A model generated the notes under the pieces. That model did no database searches. It was not told the DNA's origin and saw nothing but the letters and a program-made list of their open reading frames with translations. A program made the position numbers and the translations under genes. This document shows, one piece after another, positions 1 to 9,693 of a stretch of DNA of 64,000 nt. Origin of the DNA: Chryseobacterium sp. (lineage in GTDB: Bacteria; Bacteroidota; Bacteroidia; Flavobacteriales; Weeksellaceae). The stretch is from NCBI GenBank assembly GCA_018260475.1, contig JAGLBA010000001.1, positions 1-64,000 of the forward strand, in the 5' to 3' direction. Within the stretch, counting starts at the first letter, position 1, and every line of letters starts with the position of its first letter.

Positions 1-542
1 TTTCCCTTAGTTGTAATTAGAATAACTCCATTTCTACCAAGCGATCCGTAGATGTTAGTTGCCGCAAGACCACTTAGGACTTTCATATCCTCTATACTAT
101 TGGGATCAATATCTTGAAAGCGGCTCGTGCTGTTATTAGTTCCATCCGCAAAATTACCCTGATCATTGGAATCAGAAATCATGGGAACTCCATCAATTAC
201 AAACAACGGTTGCGAAGAACCAGAAAAAGATTTTTGGTTACGAATACTGATTGTAGAAGAGGAACCAGCTTGCCCCCCTGAAGAAACAATGTTTAGGCCT
301 GGAGTTTTTCCAGTCAATAAAGTAGAAACATCTGAAGCTGCTTTTGATTCAAAAGCTTCTTTATCAATGGTTGTCACTTGATAACCGAGTGCCTTAGCAT
401 CTCGCTTGATACTCATCCCAACAACTACTACCTCATCGATTTTTCTTTCTTTAATCGAATCAGACTTCGTCTTTTGTGCACTTACAACGCCGCCCATAAA
501 GAAGATTACGCCTGCGCTTAATACTTTTAATTTTATATTCAT
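1..542 (-). CDS. SusC/RagA-family TonB-linked outer-membrane protein, N-terminal part (cut by window edge)
   Basis: Reading the minus strand from an ATG at 542 gives 180 codons with no stop up to the window edge, so only the amino end is visible. It opens with a signal peptide (MNIKLKVLSAGVIFFMGG, cleavage after VVSA), then a short linker and EVVVVG, the usual junction into the SusC plug domain. The plug shows LLTGKTPGLNI, QPLFVIDGVP, DPNSIEDMKVL and IYGSLGRNGVILITTKG, the standard SusC/RagA plug motifs. The usual carboxypeptidase-regulatory domain before the plug is missing, as in the short SusC subtype. Family members form a TonB-driven barrel that imports glycans or peptides with a SusD lipoprotein. 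The partner gene would lie left of the window, so the substrate cannot be stated. Confidence 0.9.
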   Translation of the reverse strand, partial: MNIKLKVLSAGVIFFMGGVVSAQKTKSDSIKERKIDEVVVVGMSIKRDAKALGYQVTTIDKEAFESKAASDVSTLLTGKTPGLNIVSSGGQAGSSSTISIRNQKSFSGSSQPLFVIDGVPMISDSNDQGNFADGTNNSTSRFQDIDPNSIEDMKVLSGLAATNIYGSLGRNGVILITTKG

Positions 543-569
543 ATTAACAGATTTTAATATCATTGGATG

Positions 570-600
570 CAAATATGTTAATAAAATTTAACACTAGCAA
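570..600 (-). promoter_or_regulatory. Putative promoter of the SusC-like gene
   Basis: On the minus strand a TTG (complement of 598-600) is followed after 20 bases by CATATTTG (complement of 570-577), one mismatch from the Bacteroidetes -7 consensus TAnnTTTG. It lies 27 bases upstream of the ATG at 542. Inferred from the consensus only. Confidence 0.5.
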
Positions 601-690
601 ATATTTTTTTTTAAAATCTTAAAATTTTAAGAATAATGGATGAAAAATCACAACATATTTAGCTACTTTTTATCAATCATTCACCGTGAA

Positions 691-717
691 TAAAAAAACC
701 CACTTTTCAGCGGGTTT
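691..717 (-). terminator. Rho-independent terminator after infB
   Basis: On the minus strand AAACCCGC, a short loop, GTGGGTTT (one G-U pair) and a run of T form a hairpin 25 bases past the infB stop. It closes the rimP-nusA-infB operon. Confidence 0.75.
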
Positions 718-741
718 CTCAATTTTAGTTTATATTTTTCT

Positions 742-3594
742 TTACTTTAACGTCTTCTTGACTGCTACTTCTTCGTAAACTTCTAGAATGTCACCGACTT
801 CGATGTCGTTATATCCTTTTAGGTTCAAGCCGCATTCGTAGCCTTTCGTTACTTCTTTTACATCGTCTTTGAAGCGTTTCAAACTTTCGAGTTCGCCATC
901 GAATTTCACGATGCCGTCGCGAAGTAATCGGATTTTGCTTTGGCGCGTCACCTTACCAGAGAGTACCATACAACCTGCGATGGTGCCCACTTTGGTAATT
1001 TTATAGATCTCACGAATTTCTACATTACCGATAACCTGCTCCTTGATTTCCGGAGAAAGCATACCCTCCATCGCTTCTTTCACATCGTCGATAGCGGCGT
1101 AGATTACGGAGTATGTACGGATTTCGATTTCTTCTTTATCAGCAAGTTCCTTGGCGTTCGCACCGGCTCTTACATTAAAGCCAATCATAATAGCATCCGA
1201 CGCTACTGCCAACAATACATCGGATTCTGTGATTTGTCCAACCCCTTTGTGAAGGATATTGACTTGGATTTCCTCTGTGGAAAGTTTTTGTAACTGATCG
1301 GAAAGTGCCTCCACGGAACCATCCACATCCCCCTTGAGGATAATGTTGAGCTCCTTGAACTCTCCAAGAGCGATACGTCGACCGATTTCGTCCAAAGTAA
1401 GATGCTTCTTGGTACGGATCGATTGCTCGCGTTGCAACTGTTCACGCTTATTGGCGATGGATTTTGCTTCTCTTTCGTCATCAAACACTCGGAATTTATC
1501 CCCTGCAGTTGGCGCGCCATCCAAACCGAGGATGGTTACCGGGATAGATGGACCTGCTTCGTTCAGCGGTTGTCCTCTTTCATCCAGCATGGCTTTTACC
1601 TTACCGTGGTTTCTTCCGGCAAGCATATAATCACCAACCTTCAAAGTTCCAGATTCTACCAATATTGTGGAAACATAGCCACGACCTTTATCCAAGGACG
1701 CCTCTATCACCACACCTTGTGCATTTTTGTTCGGATTGGCTTTTAATTCCAACATTTCTGCCTGTAGGAGTACTTTTTCTAACAAAGCATCTACATTGGT
1801 ACCGAATTTTGCAGAAATCTCTTGCGCCTGTATATTACCACCCCATTCTTCCACCAAAATATTCATTCCGGAAAGTTGTTGACGGATGTTGTCTGGATTT
1901 GCGCCCGGCTTATCTACTTTGTTTAAAGCGATAATCATCGGGACACCCGCAGCTTGTGCGTGGGAAATCGCTTCTTTGGTTTGTGGCATCACATCATCAT
2001 CGGCTGCGATCACAATAATCGCGATATCCGTCACCTGTGCACCCCTCGCACGCATCGCAGTAAAGGCCTCGTGACCAGGAGTATCCAGGAAGGTAATACG
2101 CTGTCCGTTCTCAAGTTTCACATTATATGCTCCAATGTGCTGCGTAATACCACCGGATTCCCCGGCGATCACATTCGTTTTACGAATGTAGTCCAAAAGG
2201 GATGTTTTACCATGATCCACATGTCCCATAACGGTAACAATAGGCGCGCGCGGCAATAGATTTTCTTCGCTATCCGGTTCGTCACTAGTTGCAGATTCTT
2301 CCAAATCGGCATCGGCGAATTCAATTTTATAACTAAATTCATCTGCTACGAGCATGAGTGTATCCGCCTCCAAACGCTGGTTCATAGTCACCATCACGCC
2401 AAGGGCGAAACAAGCAGAGATCACCTCGGTAGCCGGGACATCCATCAAACTGGCAAGTTCCCCTACGGTAATGTATTCCGTAACCTTCAGCGTTCTGTCT
2501 GCCGCGTCCATTTCTTGCTGGGCTTCATCCAACTCGCGGCGATAGGTTCTTTTCTCTTTTCTATATTTTGATCCTTTGGATTTTCCACCTTTATTGGTAA
2601 GTTTCTCCAAAGTTTCTTTAATCTGGTTTTTAACTTGCTCATCGGTAAGTTCTACCGGCATATTTGCAGGGGCGCCTCTTCTGGAGCCTCCTTTTTTCTG
2701 AGCATTGTTCTGTTGGTTTGCACCGCCACGGTTTTGATTATTTCCGCCAGGCCCACCCGCAGGTCTGTTGCCTTGTTGGTTTCCGGTTTGCGCACCCGCA
2801 GCACCTGTTACCGGTTTTTCTATGCGTTTTCTCTTCTTCTTATTAGCATTATTACCAGCTCCTGGTGCTTTTGGTTTTGGTGCAAACTGAGAAAGATCAA
2901 CTGTTTGTTTCAGGATTTTTGGACCATCCAATTTTTTATAAACCGTCTCAATTTTCTCCGGCTCTGTGCTCACAGGCTCAGCCGGAGTTTCCACTGGCGT
3001 TTTCGCAGCAGGTACAACCGGTTTTTCCACAGGTTTAGCAGATTCTGCTTTTGGTGCAGTAGGCTCCTGTTTTGGTTCAGCAGCGGCAGGTTTCAGTTTT
3101 TGAGATTCCGGCTTGGATTTAGAGGAAGGTTTGGAACGCGATGGCTCCATTTGGGAAAGATCGATTTTATCCAAAATTTTGAACTCCTGCTTTTCTTTTG
3201 CAGGTTCATCTTTTTTGGCTTCCACTTCTTTCGCAGGCGTTTCCGCAGCTGGCTCCGGTTTTGTTTCAGCAGGTTTGGCACGCTCCAAATCTATCTTACC
3301 TAAAATTTTTGTTTCAGGCTTAGTTGTGGATTTTGCTCGGATGATTTCTGGCGCTTTTTGCGGCTCTATTTCCAGTTTTTCTTCCGGAACTTTGGCGATA
3401 ACCACCTCGTGGGATGCCTTCCTTTGCTCACCGTCTTTAGCAAACTCGGATTGCAGGGCAGAGTACGCCGCCTCGCCCAGCTGTGCGTTCGGGTTGCTTT
3501 CTACTTCGATTCCCTTGGAACCGAGAAACTCGACCAAGCGTCCTATTGAAATGTTAAACTCCTTTACGGCTTTATTTAATCTTATTTTTGGCAT
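742..3594 (-). CDS. infB: Translation initiation factor IF-2
   Basis: A 950-residue IF-2, the GTPase that brings fMet-tRNA to the 30S subunit and promotes subunit joining. The first ~50 residues are an IF2-N domain ([20 protein letters not shown]). A long low-complexity Lys/Pro/Ala/Glu linker of about 300 residues follows, then a second IF2-N domain and the G domain with GHVDHGKTS (around residue 458), DTPGHEAF and NKVDKPGA. Domains II to IV complete the carboxyl half. Last gene of the rimP-nusA-infB operon; the gap to nusA is 68 bases. The long charged linker is normal for Bacteroidetes IF-2. Confidence 0.98.
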   Translation of the reverse strand: MPKIRLNKAVKEFNISIGRLVEFLGSKGIEVESNPNAQLGEAAYSALQSEFAKDGEQRKASHEVVIAKVPEEKLEIEPQKAPEIIRAKSTTKPETKILGKIDLERAKPAETKPEPAAETPAKEVEAKKDEPAKEKQEFKILDKIDLSQMEPSRSKPSSKSKPESQKLKPAAAEPKQEPTAPKAESAKPVEKPVVPAAKTPVETPAEPVSTEPEKIETVYKKLDGPKILKQTVDLSQFAPKPKAPGAGNNANKKKRKRIEKPVTGAAGAQTGNQQGNRPAGGPGGNNQNRGGANQQNNAQKKGGSRRGAPANMPVELTDEQVKNQIKETLEKLTNKGGKSKGSKYRKEKRTYRRELDEAQQEMDAADRTLKVTEYITVGELASLMDVPATEVISACFALGVMVTMNQRLEADTLMLVADEFSYKIEFADADLEESATSDEPDSEENLLPRAPIVTVMGHVDHGKTSLLDYIRKTNVIAGESGGITQHIGAYNVKLENGQRITFLDTPGHEAFTAMRARGAQVTDIAIIVIAADDDVMPQTKEAISHAQAAGVPMIIALNKVDKPGANPDNIRQQLSGMNILVEEWGGNIQAQEISAKFGTNVDALLEKVLLQAEMLELKANPNKNAQGVVIEASLDKGRGYVSTILVESGTLKVGDYMLAGRNHGKVKAMLDERGQPLNEAGPSIPVTILGLDGAPTAGDKFRVFDDEREAKSIANKREQLQREQSIRTKKHLTLDEIGRRIALGEFKELNIILKGDVDGSVEALSDQLQKLSTEEIQVNILHKGVGQITESDVLLAVASDAIMIGFNVRAGANAKELADKEEIEIRTYSVIYAAIDDVKEAMEGMLSPEIKEQVIGNVEIREIYKITKVGTIAGCMVLSGKVTRQSKIRLLRDGIVKFDGELESLKRFKDDVKEVTKGYECGLNLKGYNDIEVGDILEVYEEVAVKKTLK

Positions 3595-3662
3595 ATTTTT
3601 GCTGTACGCTTTACGCTTTATGCGAAAGGCTTTTTAAGTTCTGTGATTGGTTTTGCAAATAT

Positions 3663-4898
3663 TTAATCTTCAAATTCTTCTTTAAGGATACGCTTGGTTT
3701 CCTCGATGGTTTCTTCCTCCAAATCTACGATTTTGAGAAGCACGGAGGTATCTTTATCCAATACGCTCTTCGCGGTAGTGAGGCCTGCTTTAACAAACAT
3801 ATCGATAATCCATTTTTCTATGTCGTCCTCGAATTCTTTCAATTCCACATCATCTTCTTCCACCGTTTCGCGGTACACATCTATCTCGTAGCCTGTAAGC
3901 CAAGACGCTAAGCGGATGTTCTGCCCACCTTTACCGATGACTTTAGAAATCTCATCCACGGGGGTATACACCATCGCATAGTTGCTATCTTCCTTCACCT
4001 CAATCTTGTTCACTACAATATTTCCGAGGGCTCTTTTAATGAAAACCTCTGGATTTTTGGACCATTGGATCACATCGATGTTTTCATTTTTAAGTTCACG
4101 AACTACACCGTGGATACGGGATCCCTTCACCCCTACGCAGGCTCCTACAGGATCTATTCTATCGTCGTAAGCATCTACAGCGATTTTTGCTTTTTCGCCT
4201 GGTATGCGGACTACTTTTTTCAAAATAATGGTGCCGTCCAGAATCTCTGGAATCTCCAATTCCAAAAGTTTTTCCAAGAATTTCGGCGCCGTACGGGACA
4301 CGATGATTTGAGGCTTAGAGCCTTTGAAGTCTACACTCTCCACAATTGTACGGATGTTTTCTCCTTTTTTGAAGAAATCAGATGGTATTTGGTTTTCTTT
4401 TGGTAAAATGAACTCATTATCATCATCATCCAAAATGATAACATGCTGCTTGCGAATATGGTGAACTTCTCCCATCACGATTTCGCCAATTCGATCACGG
4501 AATCGCTCGTATAACAAGGCATTGTTGTGCTCTTGCAGTTTGGTTGCAAGAATTTGCTTCAAAGTCAGGATGCTTCTTCTTCCTAATTTTTCAATCGGGA
4601 TTTCCACGGTGTACTCCTCGCCTACTTCAAACGAGTCATCTATCTTCTTAGCTTCGGAAATTTCTATTTCAAGGTCATCATCTTCGGACATCTCGTCTTC
4701 CACGATGGTTTTATTGAGGAAAATTTGAAAATCTCCTTTATCTGGGTTCACAATCACATCGAAATGATCATCGGAATCGAATCTTTTTCTCAAAAGAGTT
4801 TTCAAAGATTCTTCGATGATCGCCATGAGATCGATCTTACTGATGCTTTTTTCGTCTTTGAAATCGCCAAAGGCTTCAATCAAGGCTAAACTGTCCAT
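3663..4898 (-). CDS. nusA: Transcription termination/antitermination factor NusA
   Basis: A 411-residue NusA. The N-terminal RNA-polymerase-binding domain (DSLALIEAFGDFKDEK onward) is followed by an S1 domain and two KH domains, seen as GVKGSRIHGVVREL and VIGKGGQNIRLASWLTG. The acidic C-terminal repeats of enterobacterial NusA are absent; this short form is usual in Bacteroidetes. NusA binds RNA polymerase and nascent RNA and modulates pausing, termination and antitermination. Middle gene of the operon, between rimP and infB. Confidence 0.97.
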   Translation of the reverse strand: MDSLALIEAFGDFKDEKSISKIDLMAIIEESLKTLLRKRFDSDDHFDVIVNPDKGDFQIFLNKTIVEDEMSEDDDLEIEISEAKKIDDSFEVGEEYTVEIPIEKLGRRSILTLKQILATKLQEHNNALLYERFRDRIGEIVMGEVHHIRKQHVIILDDDDNEFILPKENQIPSDFFKKGENIRTIVESVDFKGSKPQIIVSRTAPKFLEKLLELEIPEILDGTIILKKVVRIPGEKAKIAVDAYDDRIDPVGACVGVKGSRIHGVVRELKNENIDVIQWSKNPEVFIKRALGNIVVNKIEVKEDSNYAMVYTPVDEISKVIGKGGQNIRLASWLTGYEIDVYRETVEEDDVELKEFEDDIEKWIIDMFVKAGLTTAKSVLDKDTSVLLKIVDLEEETIEETKRILKEEFED

Positions 4899-4978
4899 AT
4901 AATATAATTAATGAGTGATGAATGATAATTGATCGCGATACGAATTATCATTTATAATATTTTATTGTTGATATAAAA

Positions 4979-5446
4979 TCAAAATTTAATAACTACTGTT
5001 GCTTTTTTTATTTCGGTGAAAGGGATGTATTTTTCTTCTTCTACATCCATTTTTCCTTTACCAATTTCTTTTGGCTTTCGATACCTCAACATTAGGGTAA
5101 CGCCTTCATCCTCCACTTTTATCAATTCGCCTTCGGTGGTTTGATCGTCATTGGTAATGACCTCCAAATCCCGACCGATGTTCTTGGCATATTGCCTAGG
5201 AAAAACTAACGGCTCGCCAGCTCCCGCTGACATCACTTGCAAAGCGAAATCATGCTCATCACGATCTATATTGAACTCAATCGAGCGGCTTGCATCCAGA
5301 CAATCCTGAAGTGTAACGCCGTGATCGCCATCCAAAATAACTTTCACATCATCCGTGGCAGAGATTTTCAAATCAATGAGAAAAAGATCTGGGCGCTCCG
5401 CTAAAAAGCCGTCTAAAAGTGTTTCTATTTGTGTTTTTAAATTCAT
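4979..5446 (-). CDS. rimP: Ribosome maturation factor RimP
   Basis: About 155 residues, needed for 30S subunit assembly. Recognised from PDLFLIDLKIS, the conserved stretch LDASRSIEFNIDRDEHDFAL ahead of VMSAGAGEPL, and RQYAKNIGRDLEV. The start is set at 5446 (MNLKTQIETLL); a start four codons upstream is possible but sits in a poly-K stretch. First gene of the operon, with nusA 80 bases downstream. It is preceded by a leader of about 235 bases described separately. Confidence 0.95.
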   Translation of the reverse strand: MNLKTQIETLLDGFLAERPDLFLIDLKISATDDVKVILDGDHGVTLQDCLDASRSIEFNIDRDEHDFALQVMSAGAGEPLVFPRQYAKNIGRDLEVITNDDQTTEGELIKVEDEGVTLMLRYRKPKEIGKGKMDVEEEKYIPFTEIKKATVVIKF

Positions 5447-5681
5447 TCTTTTTTTCAAATATGAGGTTTGGTTTAAACAAACTGATTTTGGTTAAACGCA
5501 AGGACCGCAAACTTTTTAATAAATCTCGCTTTCCAGTTTTTAAGATGGCTAAGCCACTTCTATTACCAAAGACTTCTATTCCTTTGCCGCTACTCTTAAT
5601 GAACACTTCCTGGATGCGCTGTAAAAAAGATTACGAAAAAAGGCTTTCTTGCGAAGGCCTTTTCATTGTTTTTCCGTAAAT
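5447..5681 (-). other. Untranslated leader of the rimP operon (no gene found)
   Basis: The ~335 bases between rimP and ugd hold no recognisable gene. On the minus strand they contain a promoter (5688-5717), a terminator-like hairpin within the first ~45 bases (5636-5663), and a near-palindrome around GTTTAAAC at about 5465-5480. Short open frames overlap the rimP start in another frame but have no recognisable product. Confidence 0.5.
5636..5663 (-). terminator. Hairpin with U-tract early in the rimP leader (possible attenuator)
   Basis: On the minus strand AAAAGGC, a 12-base loop and GCCTTTT are followed directly by more T. It begins roughly 18 bases after the predicted transcription start, so it would end most transcripts at about 45 nt unless antitermination occurs. 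It could also act on the plus strand (GCCTTTTCATTGTTTTT). Confidence 0.55.
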
Positions 5682-5687
5682 CTGATG

Positions 5688-5717
5688 CAAATATACGATT
5701 TAATATTATATATCCAA
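5688..5717 (-). promoter_or_regulatory. Consensus promoter of rimP-nusA-infB
   Basis: On the minus strand TTG (complement of 5715-5717), a 19-base spacer and TATATTTG (complement of 5688-5695) match the flavobacterial -33/-7 consensus perfectly. Predicted start of transcription is near 5681. Confidence 0.75.
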
Positions 5718-5770
5718 AATGCAAGCGTTCTTTCTGATTGAAAATGATTTACAGTTGTGGTTATTTTTAG

Positions 5771-5778
5771 TATTTTTG
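5771..5778 (+). promoter_or_regulatory. -7 promoter element of ugd
   Basis: TATTTTTG is an exact TAnnTTTG match 17 bases before the ugd ATG. No TTG is found at the expected distance, so only the -7 element is supported. Confidence 0.5.
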
Positions 5779-5795
5779 CCAAAATAAGACTTCAG

Positions 5796-7109
5796 ATGAA
5801 CATTACAATCGTAGGAACCGGCTATGTAGGCCTGGTTACCGGAACAACACTCGCAGAACTTGGAAACTCCGTATATTGTGTAGATATAGATGCTGATAAA
5901 GTGGAGCGCATGAGGAACGGCGAAGTACCTATCTACGAACCTCATCTGGAAGAAATGTTCTTGCGGAATATACAGGCGCAACGCCTTTCCTTCACTACCG
6001 ATTTGAAAGAAGCACTGGACAAATCCGAAGTCATTTATCTTGCACTACCTACGCCTCCGGGTGAAGACGGTAGAGCCGATCTTTCCTATGTTTTGGGTGT
6101 AGCTGATGAGATTGGGGAAATCATGACAGAATACAAAGTGATTGTAAACAAATCCACCGTTCCGGTAGGTACTGCTAACAGAGTAAGCGCCGCAATCTCC
6201 GCAAAAACGGATATCGAATTTGATGTGGTTTCCAACCCGGAATTCCTGCGTGAAGGCTTCGCCGTGGAAGACTCCATGAACCCGGCGCGCATAGTGGTGG
6301 GTACAAATTCGGAACGCGCGAAGGAGATTATGGCAAAAATTTACCAGCCATTTACCAATACGGGGATTCCTATTATTTTCATGGATGAAAAATCCTCCGA
6401 ACTTACGAAATACGCTGCCAACTCTTTCCTCGCAGTGAAAATCACCTTCATGAACGAGATTGCGAATTACTGCGAACTCGTGGGCGCAGATGTGGATAAA
6501 GTTCGCCTCGGGATGGGCAGCGACGACAGAATCGGCCACCGCTTCCTATTCCCGGGAATCGGCTATGGCGGCAGTTGCTTCCCGAAAGATGTGAAGGCAT
6601 TAATCAAATCTGGAAAACAGGAAAACTTTGACTTCCAAATACTTGAAGCAACAGAGAGTGTAAACAAAGCACAAAAAGTTATTCTCTCTCACGAAATAGA
6701 AAAACATTTTTCTGGCAACCTTAAAGACAAAAAAATTGCACTTTGGGGACTGGCCTTCAAAGCCAATACGGATGACATCCGCGAGGCTTCCTCATTAGAC
6801 AATATCAAAATTCTCGTGGCAAAAGGCGCAAAAATTACAGCATACGATGCCATCGCTGAAGAAAATGTGCGCAAAATTTTAGGCGACAAAATTTCCTATG
6901 CTAAAGATATGTATTCGGCACTAGATGGTGTAGATGCTTTACTAATCGCCACGGAATGGCCAGAATTTAAAAATCCTAACTTCGCACTGATGGCAGAAAA
7001 AATGAAAAACAAAACCATCTTCGACGGCCGGAATATGTATCCCGTAGAACTTCCCGAACAACACGGATTCTTTTATAAATCGATTGGGAGAAAAACTATC
7101 GGGAAATAG
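5796..7109 (+). CDS. ugd: UDP-glucose 6-dehydrogenase
   Basis: A 437-residue enzyme of the UDP-glucose/GDP-mannose dehydrogenase family; it oxidises UDP-glucose to UDP-glucuronate with two NAD+. The N-terminus has the Rossmann motif GTGYVGLVTG. Next come LPTPPGEDGRADL, STVPVGTA and SNPEFLREG. The catalytic Cys lies in GYGGSCFPKDV near residue 261, and a C-terminal nucleotide-binding domain (ALWGLAFKANTDDIREA) follows. The start at 5796 is chosen because the fold begins there and the -7 box lies just upstream. No other polysaccharide gene is adjacent, so the use of the product is unknown. Confidence 0.96.
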   Translation: MNITIVGTGYVGLVTGTTLAELGNSVYCVDIDADKVERMRNGEVPIYEPHLEEMFLRNIQAQRLSFTTDLKEALDKSEVIYLALPTPPGEDGRADLSYVLGVADEIGEIMTEYKVIVNKSTVPVGTANRVSAAISAKTDIEFDVVSNPEFLREGFAVEDSMNPARIVVGTNSERAKEIMAKIYQPFTNTGIPIIFMDEKSSELTKYAANSFLAVKITFMNEIANYCELVGADVDKVRLGMGSDDRIGHRFLFPGIGYGGSCFPKDVKALIKSGKQENFDFQILEATESVNKAQKVILSHEIEKHFSGNLKDKKIALWGLAFKANTDDIREASSLDNIKILVAKGAKITAYDAIAEENVRKILGDKISYAKDMYSALDGVDALLIATEWPEFKNPNFALMAEKMKNKTIFDGRNMYPVELPEQHGFFYKSIGRKTIGK

Positions 7110-7128
7110 ATAACCCGAAAAAAAAGTC

Positions 7129-7160
7129 AAAAAAAGCAGCAAAAATTCGCTGCTTTTTTG
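7129..7160. terminator. Bidirectional terminator between ugd and lysA
   Basis: AAAAAAGCAGC (7130-7140) pairs with GCTGCTTTTTT (7149-7159). It has A and T tracts on both sides and sits between two convergent genes. Confidence 0.9.
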
Positions 7161-7174
7161 TTTTGTCCCTTCCC

Positions 7175-8374
7175 TTAAATTACCTCCACCTGCTTCCTCA
7201 ATAAATCCTCGAACTCATCTCGCTGGCGGATCAAGTGGGCTTTTCCATTTAAAAACAACACTTCAGCGGGTTTTAATCTCGAATTAAAATTAGAACTCAT
7301 CTCAAAACCATAAGCGCCCGCATTTCGGAATGCCAAAATATCGCCCTCATGCACCTCGTTTATTTTTCGGTCCCAAGCAAAAGTATCGGTCTCGCAGATG
7401 TTCCCTACTACGGTATAAATCCGCTCGGAACCCGTGGGATTAGATATATTTTCGATGATGTGGTAAGAATCGTAAAACATCGGACGAATTAAATGATTGA
7501 AGCCGGAATTCACGCCCACAAACACTGTTGCCGTAGTTTGTTTGATGACATTGGCCTTCACCAAAAGATGCCCCGACTTACTCACCAAAAACTTGCCCGG
7601 CTCGAACCACAACTCAAACTCGCGGCCGCTTTCTTTTTTATAAAGCGCCAGAGCCTGCTCTACTTTCTCGCCAAGTGCCTTCACATCGGTCTCCATATCG
7701 CCTTCTTGGTAGGGCACTTTGAAACCGCTTCCCATATCCAGATATTTCAAATCCGGGAAATGTTCGGCGAGTTCAAACATAATTTCCAAGCCTTGAATGA
7801 AGACATCGGTATCCTTTATTTCGCTGCCGGTATGCATGTGTAAACCTTCAACGAGGATTCCCGTGGACTTTACCACGCGCTCGATATGGCGCAGTTGGTG
7901 GATGGAAATCCCAAATTTTGAATCAATATGCCCGGTGGAAATTTTATAATTGCCTCCCGCAAAAATATGCGGATTGATACGCACAAAAACCGGATAACTG
8001 CCTGAATATTTGTTACCAAACTGCTCCAAGATAGAAATATTGTCGATGTTGATGTGCACCCCGAGAGCCATTGCTTCCTCTATCTCAGCAAGATCCACAC
8101 AGTTCGGAGTAAAAAGCACACTTTTCGGATCAAAGCCAGCCTTCAAACCCAATTTCACTTCATTTATGGAAACACAATCCAAATTCGCACCCAGATTGCG
8201 CACATATTTCAGGATATTGATGTTGGTAAGTGCCTTTGCAGCGTAAAAAAACTTGGTGTTTTCCGAAAACGAAACCGTGAGTTTTTCGTACTGCCCGCGG
8301 ATGCTTTCAGCGTCATACACATACACGGGAGCACTGTATTCATTGGCTATATTCAAAAGATCTTGGTCTGTCAT
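7175..8374 (-). CDS. lysA: Diaminopimelate decarboxylase
   Basis: A 399-residue fold-type III PLP enzyme that decarboxylates meso-diaminopimelate to lysine, the last step of lysine synthesis. The PLP lysine is in KFFYAAKALTN (about K47). Other family marks are HINIDNISILEQ, the glycine-rich phosphate site DMGSGFKVPY, EPGKFLVSKSG, and the subunit-contributed NICETDTFAWDR. It ends 14 bases from the terminator shared with ugd. Confidence 0.95.
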   Translation of the reverse strand: MTDQDLLNIANEYSAPVYVYDAESIRGQYEKLTVSFSENTKFFYAAKALTNINILKYVRNLGANLDCVSINEVKLGLKAGFDPKSVLFTPNCVDLAEIEEAMALGVHINIDNISILEQFGNKYSGSYPVFVRINPHIFAGGNYKISTGHIDSKFGISIHQLRHIERVVKSTGILVEGLHMHTGSEIKDTDVFIQGLEIMFELAEHFPDLKYLDMGSGFKVPYQEGDMETDVKALGEKVEQALALYKKESGREFELWFEPGKFLVSKSGHLLVKANVIKQTTATVFVGVNSGFNHLIRPMFYDSYHIIENISNPTGSERIYTVVGNICETDTFAWDRKINEVHEGDILAFRNAGAYGFEMSSNFNSRLKPAEVLFLNGKAHLIRQRDEFEDLLRKQVEVI

Positions 8375-8446
8375 TTTTAGTTAATTTAAAATTAGAAAAT
8401 CTGCAAAGGAGGCAGATTTCAATAACAAAAGTAGGAATTATTTTTC

Positions 8447-9667
8447 TCAATCCGGGATGGGAACTACCTCTGCTTCGCGTTTCAGCAAAAGCATTTTCAT
8501 ATCGTTCAGGATTTCCGTGGCTGTGGTTTGCACGGGGATTTTCAACTGGTCAATATGCTTTCTGGATTGGATCTGGATATACAGATCGTAAAACCCAAAC
8601 GCAACCGGCCGCCCTTTCGCAACCTGTACAAAGGCTTTTTCTCCTAAAACGCGACCCGGCATCAGCCAAAGTCCATCATTATTTTTTAAATCCAGCGTGG
8701 CTAAAAGCGCTTCGGGATCAGAAAACTGATTATTACTTTTAATGAAATTTAGCGCTTTCATGCCTTGGGTGTAGGAACGGAATTTCAAAACCGGAACTTC
8801 TTCGGTGGAATTATTTTTTTGAATTAAAAACTTTCCATCTTTCATAGATAATCCGAACGGTAAGGATGTGCTTTTCCGAATACCTTTGGATTTCAAAATC
8901 AGCGCGGCAATTAGGTCGTTCCCCACCAATTCATAGTGGATTTGTTCCGTGCTTTCCTGTATTGAAGCGTGTTTTTTTGATTTTGAATTAAAGATTTTTT
9001 TGCTGAATTTATTGATGTCATCTACATAATCACTTAGCAGGATCTTGCCTTCCGCATTTTGAAAATAGACTATGCCGCGCGCTCCCGGCAAATCTCTCGT
9101 AACTTCTTTTACGCGGTTCAGATAGGTCTGGGCATTGCTCTCTTCATAATGTTGCTGCAGGATTTCGGCGCTATTGTCTTTAATCATCAATAGTTTGAAC
9201 AATTCCAAAGTCGCGCGGGCATCTCCGGAGGCGCGATGGGCATCAGTGAGCGGAATACCGAGGGATTTCACCAATTTCGCCAAAGAATAACTTGGCGCTT
9301 CGGGAATGAGTTTTTTGGCTAAAGGAATGGTATCTATCGTATTGATTTTGAACTCATAACCCAATCGTTGGAACTCTTGGCGAAGCATACGGTAATCGAA
9401 TTCTATATTATGTCCTACCAATGTTGTTCCCTCCGTTATTTCCACGATTCTTTTCGCTATTTCATGGAATTTTGGGGCGGTTTTCACCATTTTTGGTGTG
9501 ATTCTCGTAAGTTTTTGGACAAACGGGGTAATATCGGCGTCGGGATTTACGAGGGAGATGAATTGGTCTGTAATTTCATGCCCGTCATAACGGTATATGG
9601 CAACCTCTATCACGCTTTCCTTGCGGTAGCCCGCGCCGTTGCTTTCTATATCTATAATGGTGTACAT
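8447..9667 (-). CDS. DnaQ-type 3'-5' exonuclease with a degenerate GIY-YIG domain
   Basis: 406 residues. The N-terminal ~160 residues form a DEDDh exonuclease: D6 and E8 in IIDIESNG, GHNIEFDYRML (D91), and H144/D149 in DAHRASGDARAT, so all catalytic acids are present. A second region starting at LPGARGIVYF (about 194) aligns with the UvrC/Cho-type GIY-YIG fold. There the second half of the active-site signature reads ILLSD instead of YVGK, so this domain is probably inactive. Exonuclease-GIY-YIG fusions occur in Bacteroidetes and Actinobacteria and are thought to act in DNA repair. It lies 26 bases downstream of the DUF262 gene in the same direction and may be co-transcribed with it. Confidence 0.85.
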   Translation of the reverse strand: MYTIIDIESNGAGYRKESVIEVAIYRYDGHEITDQFISLVNPDADITPFVQKLTRITPKMVKTAPKFHEIAKRIVEITEGTTLVGHNIEFDYRMLRQEFQRLGYEFKINTIDTIPLAKKLIPEAPSYSLAKLVKSLGIPLTDAHRASGDARATLELFKLLMIKDNSAEILQQHYEESNAQTYLNRVKEVTRDLPGARGIVYFQNAEGKILLSDYVDDINKFSKKIFNSKSKKHASIQESTEQIHYELVGNDLIAALILKSKGIRKSTSLPFGLSMKDGKFLIQKNNSTEEVPVLKFRSYTQGMKALNFIKSNNQFSDPEALLATLDLKNNDGLWLMPGRVLGEKAFVQVAKGRPVAFGFYDLYIQIQSRKHIDQLKIPVQTTATEILNDMKMLLLKREAEVVPIPD

Positions 9668-9693
9668 TTATTCTTGCTAAATGCTCTTAGCTT

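Noticed and set aside
2635..3303. A 222-codon open frame on the plus strand opposite infB
   Set aside because: It is antisense to the low-complexity IF-2 linker, with Phe/Arg-rich translation and no family resemblance.
5373..5606. A 77-codon frame in the rimP leader overlapping the rimP start
   Set aside because: It runs into rimP in another frame and shows no recognisable product; better explained as leader RNA.
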